A stretch of DNA of 64,000 nt, from positions 13,140,001 to 13,204,000 of the forward strand of contig NW_025062478.1 of assembly GCF_000002995.4 (NCBI RefSeq). The letters are read 5' to 3'. Of the stretch, positions 53,724-63,189 are shown piece by piece. The DNA comes from Brugia malayi (taxonomy: Eukaryota; Nematoda; Chromadorea; Rhabditida; Onchocercidae). Within the stretch, counting starts at the first letter, position 1; every line of letters starts with the position of its first letter. The notes under the pieces are model-generated. The model worked only from the letters and a program-made list of their open reading frames with translations, was not told the origin of the DNA and made no database searches. The position numbers and the translations under genes were made by a program.

Positions 53724-56700
53724 CATAGAATATTTATTTATATAAATAAATTTATGTAAATTATGCAAAAATAAACAAATAAATAAACAATGTTTTTTTT
53801 ATTAATTATTTTAAAAATATTTCATTTTAATCTAAAAATAATTCAATTTCTATATTTAGCTTAATAATTGATAATTTAATTACGAAAACTTGAAACTTTG
53901 TTTTTTGATTTCAGACACATCCAATTTCATTATTACTTCGAACATTATGTGTATTATGTACAATTGCATTGATGGCTAGTTTAGTTCATTATCATTCTAT
54001 TGAAGTATGTGTTTGTTTATTTTGATAATGAAAAATTTTTTTTTTGATAATAATTTTCAAAAGCTAAATCATATCAAAAAATAAAGAAATTATATTTGAA
54101 AATAAAAAAATTATAAAAAATGAATGATATTATATCAAAAAATAAAGAAACTAAATGCATAAATTGTCAATCTTAAATTTAAGTAATAAGTATTAAAATT
54201 TAAGTAATAAGTAATAAAAATGATTTGAAATAATAATTTTGGTATGATAAAGATAAAATTACATTCAACCGTAAATTTTTAGTACAATTATGAAAAATAA
54301 ATTACAATAATTTGTTATGCATATTTGAAAATTTTTCGCAACAATTAATTTTAACTCTAGTTTTACTAATTCTTTTCTTAATTTCCAAATTAAATTATTA
54401 ATTTTGTTCAAAATCATTAATTTTTTTTTTGAATTAAATTATTAAATCATTTTTTTAATTGGTTTTATCTAAAAAAAAATTTTTTTTAATTCTAGTTAAA
54501 TTATTATAATAAGTAAATAAAGAAATTTAACTTTTATAAAATTATAACAGAAATTTTTAGGTAAAAATGGCATTAATAGATAGTGGTGCAGATGACTGGA
54601 GAGTAGCACTTACAACTGAACGAGCTATTAAATTAGCTATTGAATTAATTGTTTGTGCTATTTGTCCATTTCCAGGTTTTCTTTGAATTATTTCATTAAT
54701 TTTTTATTTTTTTTTAATATCGAATGAAATTTTAAATTTATATTTTCTTTATTACAGAATGCAGAAAATTAATGTATAACAAAGTAAATTTTAAAAAAGA
54801 GCTATTATTTGATACTTACTAATTTAATTTCAATTGATCTGATTACTGATATTCTATTGATTATTGTTATTGTATTATTGAATTAGCAATTTAAGTTTAT
54901 TTTACATACATCTCTCACTATATATAACTATATGCAGTTTTTTTTAAGATTTTATAATTAAAATGGACAACATAAGCTATTACTAGTATTATTTTGCTTA
55001 TTTACCAACTTATTCAATTTGCTTATTTGTATATTGTCATGACTGCTAGATATCTTATTTGCCCCAAACTTGGGTAATTAAATCCTACAAATCAACCTTA
55101 ACACAAAAATGAAGATTATATCAACACGCAACGGGTAGCTTTATAAAGGATATAATATAATTATAAGAAAAATATTAAAAAAATAAAAATAAAATAAAAT
55201 ATATATATAAAAGAAAATGTAAAAAAACTAAATAAAAAAAAACAAAATATCAAAAAGGAAAATATATAATAAATAAGGAAAAATATATATATATCCAAGA
55301 ATATAGAATAAATAATAACTAGTAGGGAAGGTTGATTAATTTATATAGCAGAACTAATTTTTCAAACCGGAAACCGGTTTCCATGAATGCAAAACAAGAA
55401 TTGGTAATTTAAATGGCTTCATTTTTTGATGACACATACCTCTTAAGTAATATTTAATTTTTTAATTTAACTTTTTAATTAACTTTATTAAATTTCTCTC
55501 CTTTTAAAGGTACAGGAATAATGCAATGGTCATACATTCATCCTGATAGCCGGAAAGCTACAATGGTTGATGTACCTGTTGACGTTATACTATCAGTACC
55601 AATGTTTCTTCGTGCATACCTTCTTTGTAGATTTATGGTACTGCATAGTAAACAATTTCAGGTTAATTTCCGGTTATTTCAGTATTTTTCTTTCTTTTCG
55701 TCCCTCCATCTCTTATCATAGCTTACTGCAATAAGCTAATGAACATTGAAAAGTAGTTATATCTTTATTATCATTACTCTTTAACCTCTAATTAACTAAT
55801 ATTATTAATGAAAAACTATTTTTTTTTTTGCATGCAAACGCATAGATATGATTCATTAAGCTTATTAAAAATTTAACATTTATTTTCAAAAAAAAAAAAT
55901 TTGTTTAAAAAAATTTTAAGTTCTTTTATTTAATTATTAAAATTTTTGTTAAAGGATTTATCATATTTTTTCTGAGAAATAATTTATCTACAAAACAAAA
56001 CAAAAAAATTGAATTATGTTAATCATTCAATATTTTTAAAAACAGTTTACAGGATGCAGCAACACGTTCAATTGCTGCTCTAAATCGAATATCGATGGAT
56101 TTTCGATTTGTGATCAAAACAATGATGGCTGATCATCCTCTCAGGGTACTAATTGTATTTACTGTATCATTTTGGATTTGTATGTCATGGATGTTTACAC
56201 AATGCGAACGGTATGTTCTGTTGTTGTTTGTTTGTTTGTTTGTTTTTTAATTCCATGATAATTTGAAATTTTCATTTATTTTTCATTGGCTTTTTTGTTG
56301 CTAATATATTTTGCTTTAAAAAATTCTAATTTCCTTTTTTTTTCCTTTGAATTTTTTAATCTTTTAATTTAAAGTTTTCTAACAAATATTTGTTAAAATT
56401 TGTATAAAAAACACTGAATATTATTTTTTGAAATTAATGAAAAAATTTTAATATTTTCATAAGCAATCAATTTTTACAGATATGATGGACAGTTATCAGC
56501 GAAACATTACTATCTTAATTCACTATGGTTTATTATAGTAAGAAAAAGTTTATCTTCTCAATACTTTTTTTCTTTTTCGCTTAATTTAATGAAAAAATTT
56601 TTTTTAATTTAAATTATCAAATCTTAATTTTGATAATTTGATAAAAAATTTTCATGGAAATAAGAAGTGTAGAAGTAAAACAGTGCAGAAAATGAAAAAT

Positions 56701-59313
56701 CATAAATTTTAGGCAAAAATTAATTAAGCATAAAACAATTTTGAAAAGAAAAAAAAAAAATTTCTGAGATAAATTTTAGTTAATTTCATTCTGATATGAA
56801 ATAAATTGCAATCTAAATTATAATAAAATAGAATGTTGTATTATTGAATTATTTTGATAAAATATTTTATTCTTTGCTTTGAAATGTTTTTACTTTTACT
56901 TTTTATTAAAATGCATAAAACTAAAATATATAATTTCAGGTTACATTTATGTCAGTTGGTAAGTTATAAATATATGTGTGTTAAATTTTGTAAATTGCAT
57001 TGATGTAATTTTTATTATAATTTTTTTTTTTTTTTTTTTTTTTTGCAATAATGTATTAATTTTGTGTGTGATTAATCGATTATTAATAAATTTCTGTATT
57101 TAAAAAATAATTCTCATTTATGTATAGGAAAAATAAAATTTTTTAAAATTAAAAAATGAAAATTTTGTGGAAATTTTTAATTAACTAAATTTAAAATTAA
57201 TTTAAAAACGATTATTAATAGTATATTATTAAATTCACAGCATGTCCAATAATTTCTTTCTATTTATTCATTTTTTTTCTTTTTAATTTTTTGACATTTA
57301 TTGAAATTTTCTAGGTTATGGTGACATTGTGCCAAATACATATTGTGGTCGAACATTAGCAGTAACAACCGGCATTGTAGTATGTTTTATTTTAATATTA
57401 TATGATAAAATTTAGTGAATTCTCTTATTTCTTCATATCATATACTTTAGAATTTTATTGATAATTCACTCAGATAGATTATTTGCTCTACTGACTTTTC
57501 GGCTCAAATGACAGACAAATTGATGTTTACTTTGGAGGAGTAACGAAGATAGTTAAATAAAAATAATTAAATAAATAATTAAAACAAATACTTAAATAAA
57601 TAATTAAACATTTAAACCTTTAAGCTTATCTCTTTTTTTATTAATATTATAATAAAGCAACATTTCATTAAAAGTTCTTACCTATAGGGTGCTGGAGTAT
57701 CATCAGCTCTAATCGCTGTCATATCACGAAAATTAGAGTTAAGTCGAGCTGAAAAACATGTCAATAATTTTATGGCTGATTCAAAACTTACCAATCAGCG
57801 AAAGAATGCAGCTGCTTTAGTACTTCAACAAACATGGCCAGTTTATGAGGACTTTTTCTTTTTTTTTAAGCAATTTTTCTTTTTCTAATTAAAATTTATA
57901 TGCACGAAATCATTTCAAAATATTTATTTAAAAAAAAAAAATCAGGAATAGTTAAGGAAAAGAGAAAGAATGAGAAAGATGAGGAAAATAGAAAATAAAT
58001 TAAAATAAAAAAAAGAAATAAATTAAAATTAAAATAAAATTAAAAATTAAAATTTTATTGTAGAAAAAAAAGGAAAAATTATTTAGAAATATGAAAATTG
58101 GAAAGATTTTTTTTTTTTTTAAGAATTCATTTTGAAGTTTCAAATGAAATATTTTTTAAATTGTATATCATATATTTATTAGAATTTTTTATCACCATTA
58201 TTATCTATTTTATTTCATTTCAATTGGATAATATTTTTAGGTTTATTCATAAATACAAGAATTCATGCAATAAAGGTGATGAATTACGATTGAGGCATCA
58301 TCAGAGGCGATTCTTACAAGCTATTTATGAATTTAGACGAATCAAATGGGATCAAAGAAAATTACAAGAACGTGGAAATTTGTTATTAGATTTCGGGAAG
58401 GTTAGAATTATTGATTGATTGATTGATATTTAATGGAATTAATAACATGGAAAAGTTTAATATTACTTACACATATTTGAATTCAATGAAAATGAAATAA
58501 TATGCATATTTAATAAATGAAAAAAAACATAAAATACAGCGTTGAATTGTTGTAAATGTTTATAAATGCACGAGAAAAAAGGATGGAAAAATTCATAAAA
58601 TCAATTTAAAAGTCAAATTTAAATTAACAATTGTGCTGTTACAAGAAAAGAAGAAAACTAAAAATGATTATTTAAATAATAGTAATTTAATATAATTTTT
58701 AAAAATTTAGGAAAAATGATGGATAGAAAATATTTTCAAATACTAGCATAGATATTTTGATAGTTAAATAAATATTTTTTTTTAACAGTTTTTTTTTTTT
58801 TTTTTTATTCATAGGACATTTTCAACTATCAATTTGCCTTCTATAATTTGTTATTTTATTTTATTTTTCTTTTTTGTTTTTTCTTTTCAGTTACATAATG
58901 ATATGCATGAAACATTATGGGAAATGCATCGTACCCAAAATCAATTTATCACACAAATGAATTTATTAACGGAAAAAATTGTCGAACTTCAATTTGCCTT
59001 AAAACAACAGCAACATCAACAACAACAATATCAACAACAACAATATCAACATCTACAACAACAACAACAATGCTCTTCATATCAACAACCAGATCAGCAT
59101 CAGATATCGAGTATTGATGATGCTGAATTTGAACAACCAGCATTAGTATCAGCATTATCGATGTTACCCTCTTCAGAGGGTAATATCAATTCGTTAGACT
59201 CTTCACTACCAGTACAAAGTATAATTGCATCTACAGATGTTATTGATGTTGATATACCTTCAAGTAGTGATGTACAATGGATTCGTTCAGATAATGAATA
59301 TATTAGGTTATAA
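29284..59313 (+). CDS. kcnl: SK small-conductance Ca2+-activated K+ channel (17 exons, 757 residues)
   Basis: SK channels are plasma-membrane tetramers opened by Ca2+ through bound calmodulin; they dampen excitability of neurons and muscle. Exons: 29284-29470, 29890-29968, 39116-39217, 40345-40447, 41953-42079, 46838-46964, 53486-53645, 53915-54004, 54561-54675, 55510-55661, 56053-56210, 56480-56537, 56940-56958, 57315-57379, 57688-57836, 58241-58400, 58891-59313. Phase is kept throughout. Residues 1-241 are cytosolic, Ser/Arg-rich, with RRTS and RRRRS possible kinase sites. S1 is near 263-281, S2 near 300-322, S3 near 347-363 (ADDWRVALTTER precedes it), S4 near 383-409 (VDVILSVPMFLRAYLLCRF), S5 near 445-463, filter SVGYGD at 491-496, and S6 near 508-530. 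The calmodulin-binding domain spans about 540-620 (RKNAAALVLQQTW, HHQRRFLQAIYEFR). A Leu/Glu-rich coiled-coil-like segment and a polyglutamine run (655-677) follow. All introns are GT-AG except intron 15. The ATG follows an in-frame stop about 50 bases upstream unless an unseen 5' exon joins at the acceptor near 29247. Which nematode kcnl paralog this is was not resolved. Confidence 0.95.
30788..30853. repeat. (CATT)n microsatellite
   Basis: About 16 CATT units, interrupted twice by CAGT, in SK intron 2. Confidence 0.9.
33511..33580. repeat. (TGTA)n/(TG)n compound microsatellite
   Basis: TGTA tetranucleotides merge into TG dinucleotides over about 70 bases in SK intron 2. Confidence 0.9.
34485..34540. 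promoter_or_regulatory. Possible regulatory spot in SK intron 2
   Basis: TGACGTAA (34485-34492), a bZIP/CRE-like site, is followed within 30 bases by the 8-bp palindrome CCCGCGGG (34516-34523), the only such G+C cluster in the 9-kb intron. It might be an alternative promoter or enhancer; no TATA or exon can be tied to it. Confidence 0.25.
35411..35505. repeat. (TTA)n trinucleotide array
   Basis: About 30 TTA units with two or three interruptions (ACTATT), in SK intron 2. It yields a spurious poly-Ile frame. Confidence 0.9.
41545..41810. repeat. Minisatellite with alternating 27/21-bp units
   Basis: Ten ACAGTA/ACAGCA words start at 41557, 41584, 41605, 41632, 41667, 41689, 41716, 41737, 41764 and 41786. 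Spacings alternate 27 and 21-22 (one of 35), so the true unit is a dimer of about 48 bases. Because 48 is a multiple of three, the minus strand reads as a repeating YTVNP-like peptide. It lies in SK intron 4, ending about 140 bases before exon 5. Confidence 0.9.
42080..46837. other. 4.8-kb intron 5 of the SK gene
   Basis: No exon found. It holds a diverged 38-base direct repeat (43470-43508 and 43530-43567), several ATA/AAT tracts, and a paired TGACGT site at 44322-44348. Confidence 0.6.
44322..44348. promoter_or_regulatory. Inverted CRE-like pair in SK intron 5
   Basis: AATGACGT and ACGTCATT are exact inverted 8-mers 11 bases apart. TGACGT is the half-site for CREB/ATF-type bZIP factors. 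The surrounding 60 bases are richer in G and C than the rest of the intron. Function inferred only from motif. Confidence 0.35.
47281..47366. repeat. (AAT)n trinucleotide array
   Basis: About 29 uninterrupted AAT units in SK intron 6. All three long frames here (poly-Asn, poly-Ile, poly-Leu) are by-products. Confidence 0.95.
48541..48598. repeat. 29-bp tandem duplication
   Basis: Two adjacent copies share AGTTTGCATCACTTTGATT, the second with one base change (TTACATC), at an exact 29-base period. Confidence 0.8.
50908..50954. repeat. GA-rich purine tract
   Basis: About 45 bases of mixed GGGA and GAGA words on the plus strand, the most G-rich spot of SK intron 6; could form non-B DNA. Confidence 0.8.
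51490..51770. repeat. Cluster of seven AACGT words
   Basis: AACGTGAA or AACGTCAAC occur at 51490, 51523, 51530, 51574, 51631, 51639 and 51761. Two blocks (51523-51538 and 51631-51647) share the doublet AACGTxAAACGTCAAC, suggesting either a decayed repeat of about 108 bases or clustered TGACGTT binding sites. Confidence 0.5.
52037..52062. repeat. (ACA)n array
   Basis: Seven to eight ACA units in an A-rich stretch of SK intron 6. Confidence 0.8.
53693..53723. repeat. (TTG)n array
   Basis: Ten TTG units in SK intron 7, shortly after the S1 exon. Confidence 0.9.
55062..55085 (-). ncRNA. SL1 spliced-leader-like sequence inside SK intron 9
   Basis: On the minus strand this reads GGA, then TTTAATTACCCAAGTTTG, then GGG. 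The 18-base middle is identical to positions 3-20 of the nematode 22-base SL1 leader, and the leading GG is also present with one extra A. The bases that follow (GGGGCAAATAAG) do not match the SL RNA donor (AG followed by GTAAAC), and I see no downstream Sm site or SL RNA stem-loops. It is therefore not an intact SL RNA gene. It may be an SL pseudogene or the 5' end of a retrocopied trans-spliced mRNA. Confidence 0.7.
55369..55382. repeat. 14-bp perfect palindrome
   Basis: GGAAACCGGTTTCC is fully self-complementary, in SK intron 9, about 130 bases before exon 10. Confidence 0.7.
56219..56246. repeat. (TTTG)n repeat beside a splice donor
   Basis: Four to five TTTG units begin about 10 bases after the exon 11 donor in SK intron 11. 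UG-rich repeats near donors can bind splicing regulators. Confidence 0.7.
56940..56958 (+). other. kcnl: 19-nt microexon of the SK gene (selectivity filter)
   Basis: Exon 13 is only 19 bases, flanked by a TTTCAG acceptor and a GTAAGT donor. It encodes VTFMSV and the first base of the next glycine, so the filter SVGYGD is split between exons 13 and 14. Skipping it would shift the frame, so it must be included for a working channel. Confidence 0.9.
57837..58240 (+). other. kcnl: SK intron 15 with a non-GT donor
   Basis: Family alignment requires the exons to join as QQT-W-FIHKYK, which puts the junction at ACATG followed by GCCAGT. The intron then starts with GC and ends in TTTTTAG. The nearest GT (57841) would leave phase 0, while the acceptor before exon 16 needs two carried bases, so it would shift the calmodulin-binding domain out of frame. 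A GC-AG intron or a base error in the assembly are the two readings. Confidence 0.65.
58987..59076 (+). repeat. kcnl: CAA/CAG-rich coding repeat (polyglutamine)
   Basis: Within the last SK exon, CAA and CAG codons encode a Gln-rich run interrupted by His, Tyr and Leu (residues about 655-677). It follows a Leu-rich segment, so it may extend a coiled coil. Antisense and shifted frames through it give spurious poly-Val and poly-Thr open frames. Confidence 0.85.
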
Positions 59314-59390
59314 TACATAAATTTTTAAATTTAAATTTAAAAAAAAAAAAAAAAAAAAGGAAGAGAGATTAATGATTGTATTGTGATATG

Positions 59391-59396
59391 AATAAA
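59391..59396 (+). terminator. kcnl: Polyadenylation signal of the SK gene
   Basis: The first canonical AATAAA downstream of the SK stop codon, 78 bases after it; an ordinary nematode 3'UTR length. Position inferred from the motif only. Confidence 0.5.
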
Positions 59397-62300
59397 TCGT
59401 TATTGATTTAATTTGAACAAAATTTTTTTTGTAATAACATTTTACAGGAAATTCAAATACTGGTTTTTCTTTTTTTTTTTTTTGTATTTAAATTGACATA
59501 TTATTTTCATCATTTATTTGATTATTAAGTTCTACTCTAATGCACATATGAAAAATGCAAAAAAAAAAAGTAACTAAACGGTTATAATTTTTTTTACTTT
59601 ATCAAAAAAAAAGTTGAAAGTAATCAGAGATATTACAGTTTAACATAATTAATTGTACTAAAATGATTACAATAAACTGTTGAAATGATTCAATTTAAAA
59701 TATTTGAAACCATTTTGTTAAAAAAAAAAAGTGTCCTACAGTAGTCAGAGAAATCGCTCGTTTAACTATTGAAAATGAATGAAAATAAATTTTTAAAAAA
59801 ATTACATTTATAAATAAAATTATTTTTAATACATTGATATTTGCTTAAGAGTTAGTTACTGTCTAAAAAAAAAAGAAAATTATAAAAGGTTTATTTACTC
59901 ACTCAAAAAAAGCAAAACAAAAAGTGTCATATTTTTTTTTAAATTATGAAGTAGTAAATATGTCATTGAATGGAAAAATTAGCACTAAATAAAATTTATT
60001 TATTTTAGTAATCAAAAAAAAAAAAAAAAAAAAGAAATATTCATCAGAAGAAAACAATAAACAGATGTATCTCAGTGTTTTTTCCTTTTCATTTTATCTT
60101 TTTTTAAATATTTGAATACAAAAAAAAAAAAAAAAACGAATTCTTTTAACAAAATTTGTTATTTTATTTTTAATTATAATTTGTTTTCTTTTTTTTTTTT
60201 TTTTTTTTTTTTTTTGTTCACATTAGCTGTGATTGTTTTCTTCTTTTTTTTTAAGATTGGCCGTAATAAACGATCAACGATTAATGTTTTTGTGTTTTCT
60301 ATTAATTTTAGTTTTGATTAAATTTTAAAAATTGAAGTTGCATTAATTACTTATATTATGTATTATGTCATCATCATACCAAATGAAGGAATATAATTTA
60401 AATGTATGTTAAATATAATTATGATTAAAATTGTAATCGAATAAATATTATTATTATTATTATTACTTGTCCTTATTTTTTATTTTTATTTGAAATAAAA
60501 TTTCAATCTTTTTTGCTATCTCATATATGTATTTATTTATTTATTTATTCGTTTATTTTATTTTTACATTACTTATTTTTATTTATTTAGAATATACTGG
60601 TTTATTTGTTTTGATTTCTGTTGAATTTGTTTCCCTACTACTAAATTTCTTTTTTTTTATTAAAATGATAAACAGATAATAAATAAATATTTATAATTCA
60701 TTTTACTTTACTTTCTCAAATTGAAACATCTGCGATACTATTAATTTTCTTTTGCAGTGGAAAAAAAAAGTATGAATAATTTATGAACAAAATTTTAATT
60801 GGATAAAAATTTGAAAAGTTAGGAAAGCCATAGATAAAACTAAGGCACAAAAATTTGATTTAAATTCAAATTTTATTTCTAGTTATTCTTTAAAAAAAAA
60901 TATGAAAAAAGATCGAAAATTCAATAAAAAAAAAAAAAAAAAAAAAAAAAAACCGCACAACAAAACAAGGACAAGATCAAAAGAAATAAGTCTCAAGGAG
61001 ACAATTTACAGATTGACCTAATTCCTAGGACTTTTTTTTTCTGAGTTATAATTTAAATAATTTAATGCTTTCAAAACTATTTTTCTATTTTAGTACTCCT
61101 TACATTCATATTATTTGATATCTATAAACATTTTTATCATCATCATCATTTCCTTCTCTCTCTCTTCTCTCTCCCTATCAATTATTATTTTCAAAATTTA
61201 AACTCCATAATTTTCAATTCATATTTTTCAATTTACAATTTTTAAATTCACAATTTTTTTTCATAATTTAGCTTTGTTTTCTTTCTTCTTTCAATTTTGC
61301 AAAATTTTATTTAATCCATTAATTGTTTTTTCATTATCCTATCGTAATGATTGCAATATTATATATATATAAATGTATTTTATGACTCATCGATACTTTA
61401 TGAAATTTTCATGAAAAATTTCTAATTCAAATTAAACTTTTCTTTTTTTTTTTTTTTTTTTTGAATACTTTGCAAACATTACAACTCAGTCACTTATGAA
61501 TAGAATTCACGGATAAAAGAAAATTTAACTGAAATATTTGCATGATCATTATTCATGGAAATACACGCAACTAATATCTTTTTAAATCGATCAATCAGCC
61601 AATCAATCAATCAATCGATCAAATCTTCTTATTTCATTCTATTTGCCGCTCTCTTTCGTTTTGTAATGATTCAAAAATTTTCTGTCAAAAAGAAATTAAA
61701 ATATTCGTCCAAAAAAAAAAGTTATAAATTTATGAATCAGCTAAAGAAATGATTGCTATAGCATTCATCAAGAAAAGAAATATTAACAAAAAAATAAAAA
61801 AAAAAAAAGAGAAATTATTCAGTAGACTTGTTTGATTAAATACTTTCAAGAATAACTCAAATTGTTTGTAACTTTAAAAAAAAACGAAAGAAATGAATAA
61901 AAATTGAAAATTGATTTTTTTTTTGTTTCGTATATTTTTCTGTTTTTTGCAGTTAATTTTTCATACTTTATTAACATTTATGAAATAATATTTCGTATTT
62001 TGATAAGAACAAAAAAAAAAAAGAAAAACTTTTTAGAAAATTAAAAAAAAAAACTTTTGTTTCTTATAAAAATACGACTATTATTTCATACATGTCAATA
62101 AATATGAACAAAATTAGCCAATTATTGACTGACAAGAATGAATGAATGAATGAATGTCACATCAAAGAAATGAAATGAAGCAAACAAAATTAATAATTAC
62201 ATTCGGAGATAATTTCGATTTATCAATATTAATATTAATAATGATGATAAGGATGTTGATAAGATAACGAATGATTGATAAAAAAAAGAAGCATATTTTT

Positions 62301-63000
62301 GTGCATTTTATAATCACCAATGCTTTGAATAAATGATTAATTTGTAGTTTAACAAATATTAATAGTGTTAATTTATGAACTTTTTTCCTATTCCAATTAT
62401 AAATTTTTGATTATAAATTTTTATCCTATTTTATTCGAGAAAAGAAATGAATTCAAAGGTTAAAGTTGAATGTTAAACGACATCATTGAAATTTTTGGTA
62501 TGAAAAAGCAAAAAAAAAAAAAACACAGCCAAATAGAAAATTTCCTATTTGATACAAATTTGAATTATGTATGCTTCAAAGGAATAATAACAATTTTATT
62601 TTGTAAGTTTTTTTTTAATAAATTTTTTTTTTGCTTCCAGAATAATCTAGTAAATTATGTATGAAATAATAATTCATTCAAAATGATTTTTATTTTTAAA
62701 ATTTGTTTCTTCCCTTTGCATCTATCTTTTCCTTTAACTCAATTTAACTGCTGGACAAAACGAAACACTTGAAATATATTTGATGATAAAATCAAACAAT
62801 GGCAAAAACATTGATGAAAAATTTGATCATACAAAATATCATTAGAAATAATTTCATCCAATAATTATTTTATTCTTTTTATCACCTTTTTTTTAACCTA
62901 ACATTTTGTTTTATCATTTCCTTCCTCATTAATTTATCTTCGGTGATCAGCTAATATCACTAAATTATTATCATCATGAACATATCATACAATATATCAG

Positions 63001-63040
63001 CCGGGTAAACGGTTCAACCATCATTTCACCTGTTTCCCGG
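63001..63040. repeat. Imperfect hairpin, CCGGG arms
   Basis: CCGGGTAAACGG and CCTGTTTCCCGG pair over 11 positions with two single-base bulges, leaving a 16-base loop. It overlaps the candidate coding remnant, so either reading could be the meaningful one. Confidence 0.5.
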
Positions 63041-63189
63041 ATACATCAAATCCCGAAATAGTATTGAATGCAAAAACTGGTATTGACAATAAATGATGAG
63101 ATGCAGAATTTTCCACTCACCATCTTCGTTCATCCAATTTTTCCACTATCTTAACCTCATCCATCACCGTGTCTGCAACATGTCATTAG
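63001..63189 (+). pseudogene. Possible coding remnant or unrecognised exon
   Basis: After an acceptor-like TATATCAG, one plus-strand frame reads 31 codons (beginning PGKRFNHHFTCFPDT), meets two adjacent TGA stops at 63094-63099, and continues in the same frame for 29 codons (DAEFSTHHLRSSNFS and on) to a TAG. Composition is balanced and unlike the neighbouring A/T-rich sequence. A 27-base GT-AG segment (63078-63104) would remove both stops but is shorter than usual nematode introns. On the opposite strand, 63121-63172 could also be an exon (MDEVKIVEKLDERRW) with a GTGAGT donor. No family is recognised; the call is tentative. Confidence 0.25.

Noticed and set aside
58098..58240. In-frame extension upstream of SK exon 16
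   Set aside because: Phe/Ile-rich intron read-through; a TTTTTAG acceptor immediately precedes the family-matching FIHKYK.
60961..61020. Minus-strand exon candidates that might join the 63121-63172 candidate
   Set aside because: In the required phase the only plausible acceptor leads to a stop within eight codons and an unrecognisable peptide.
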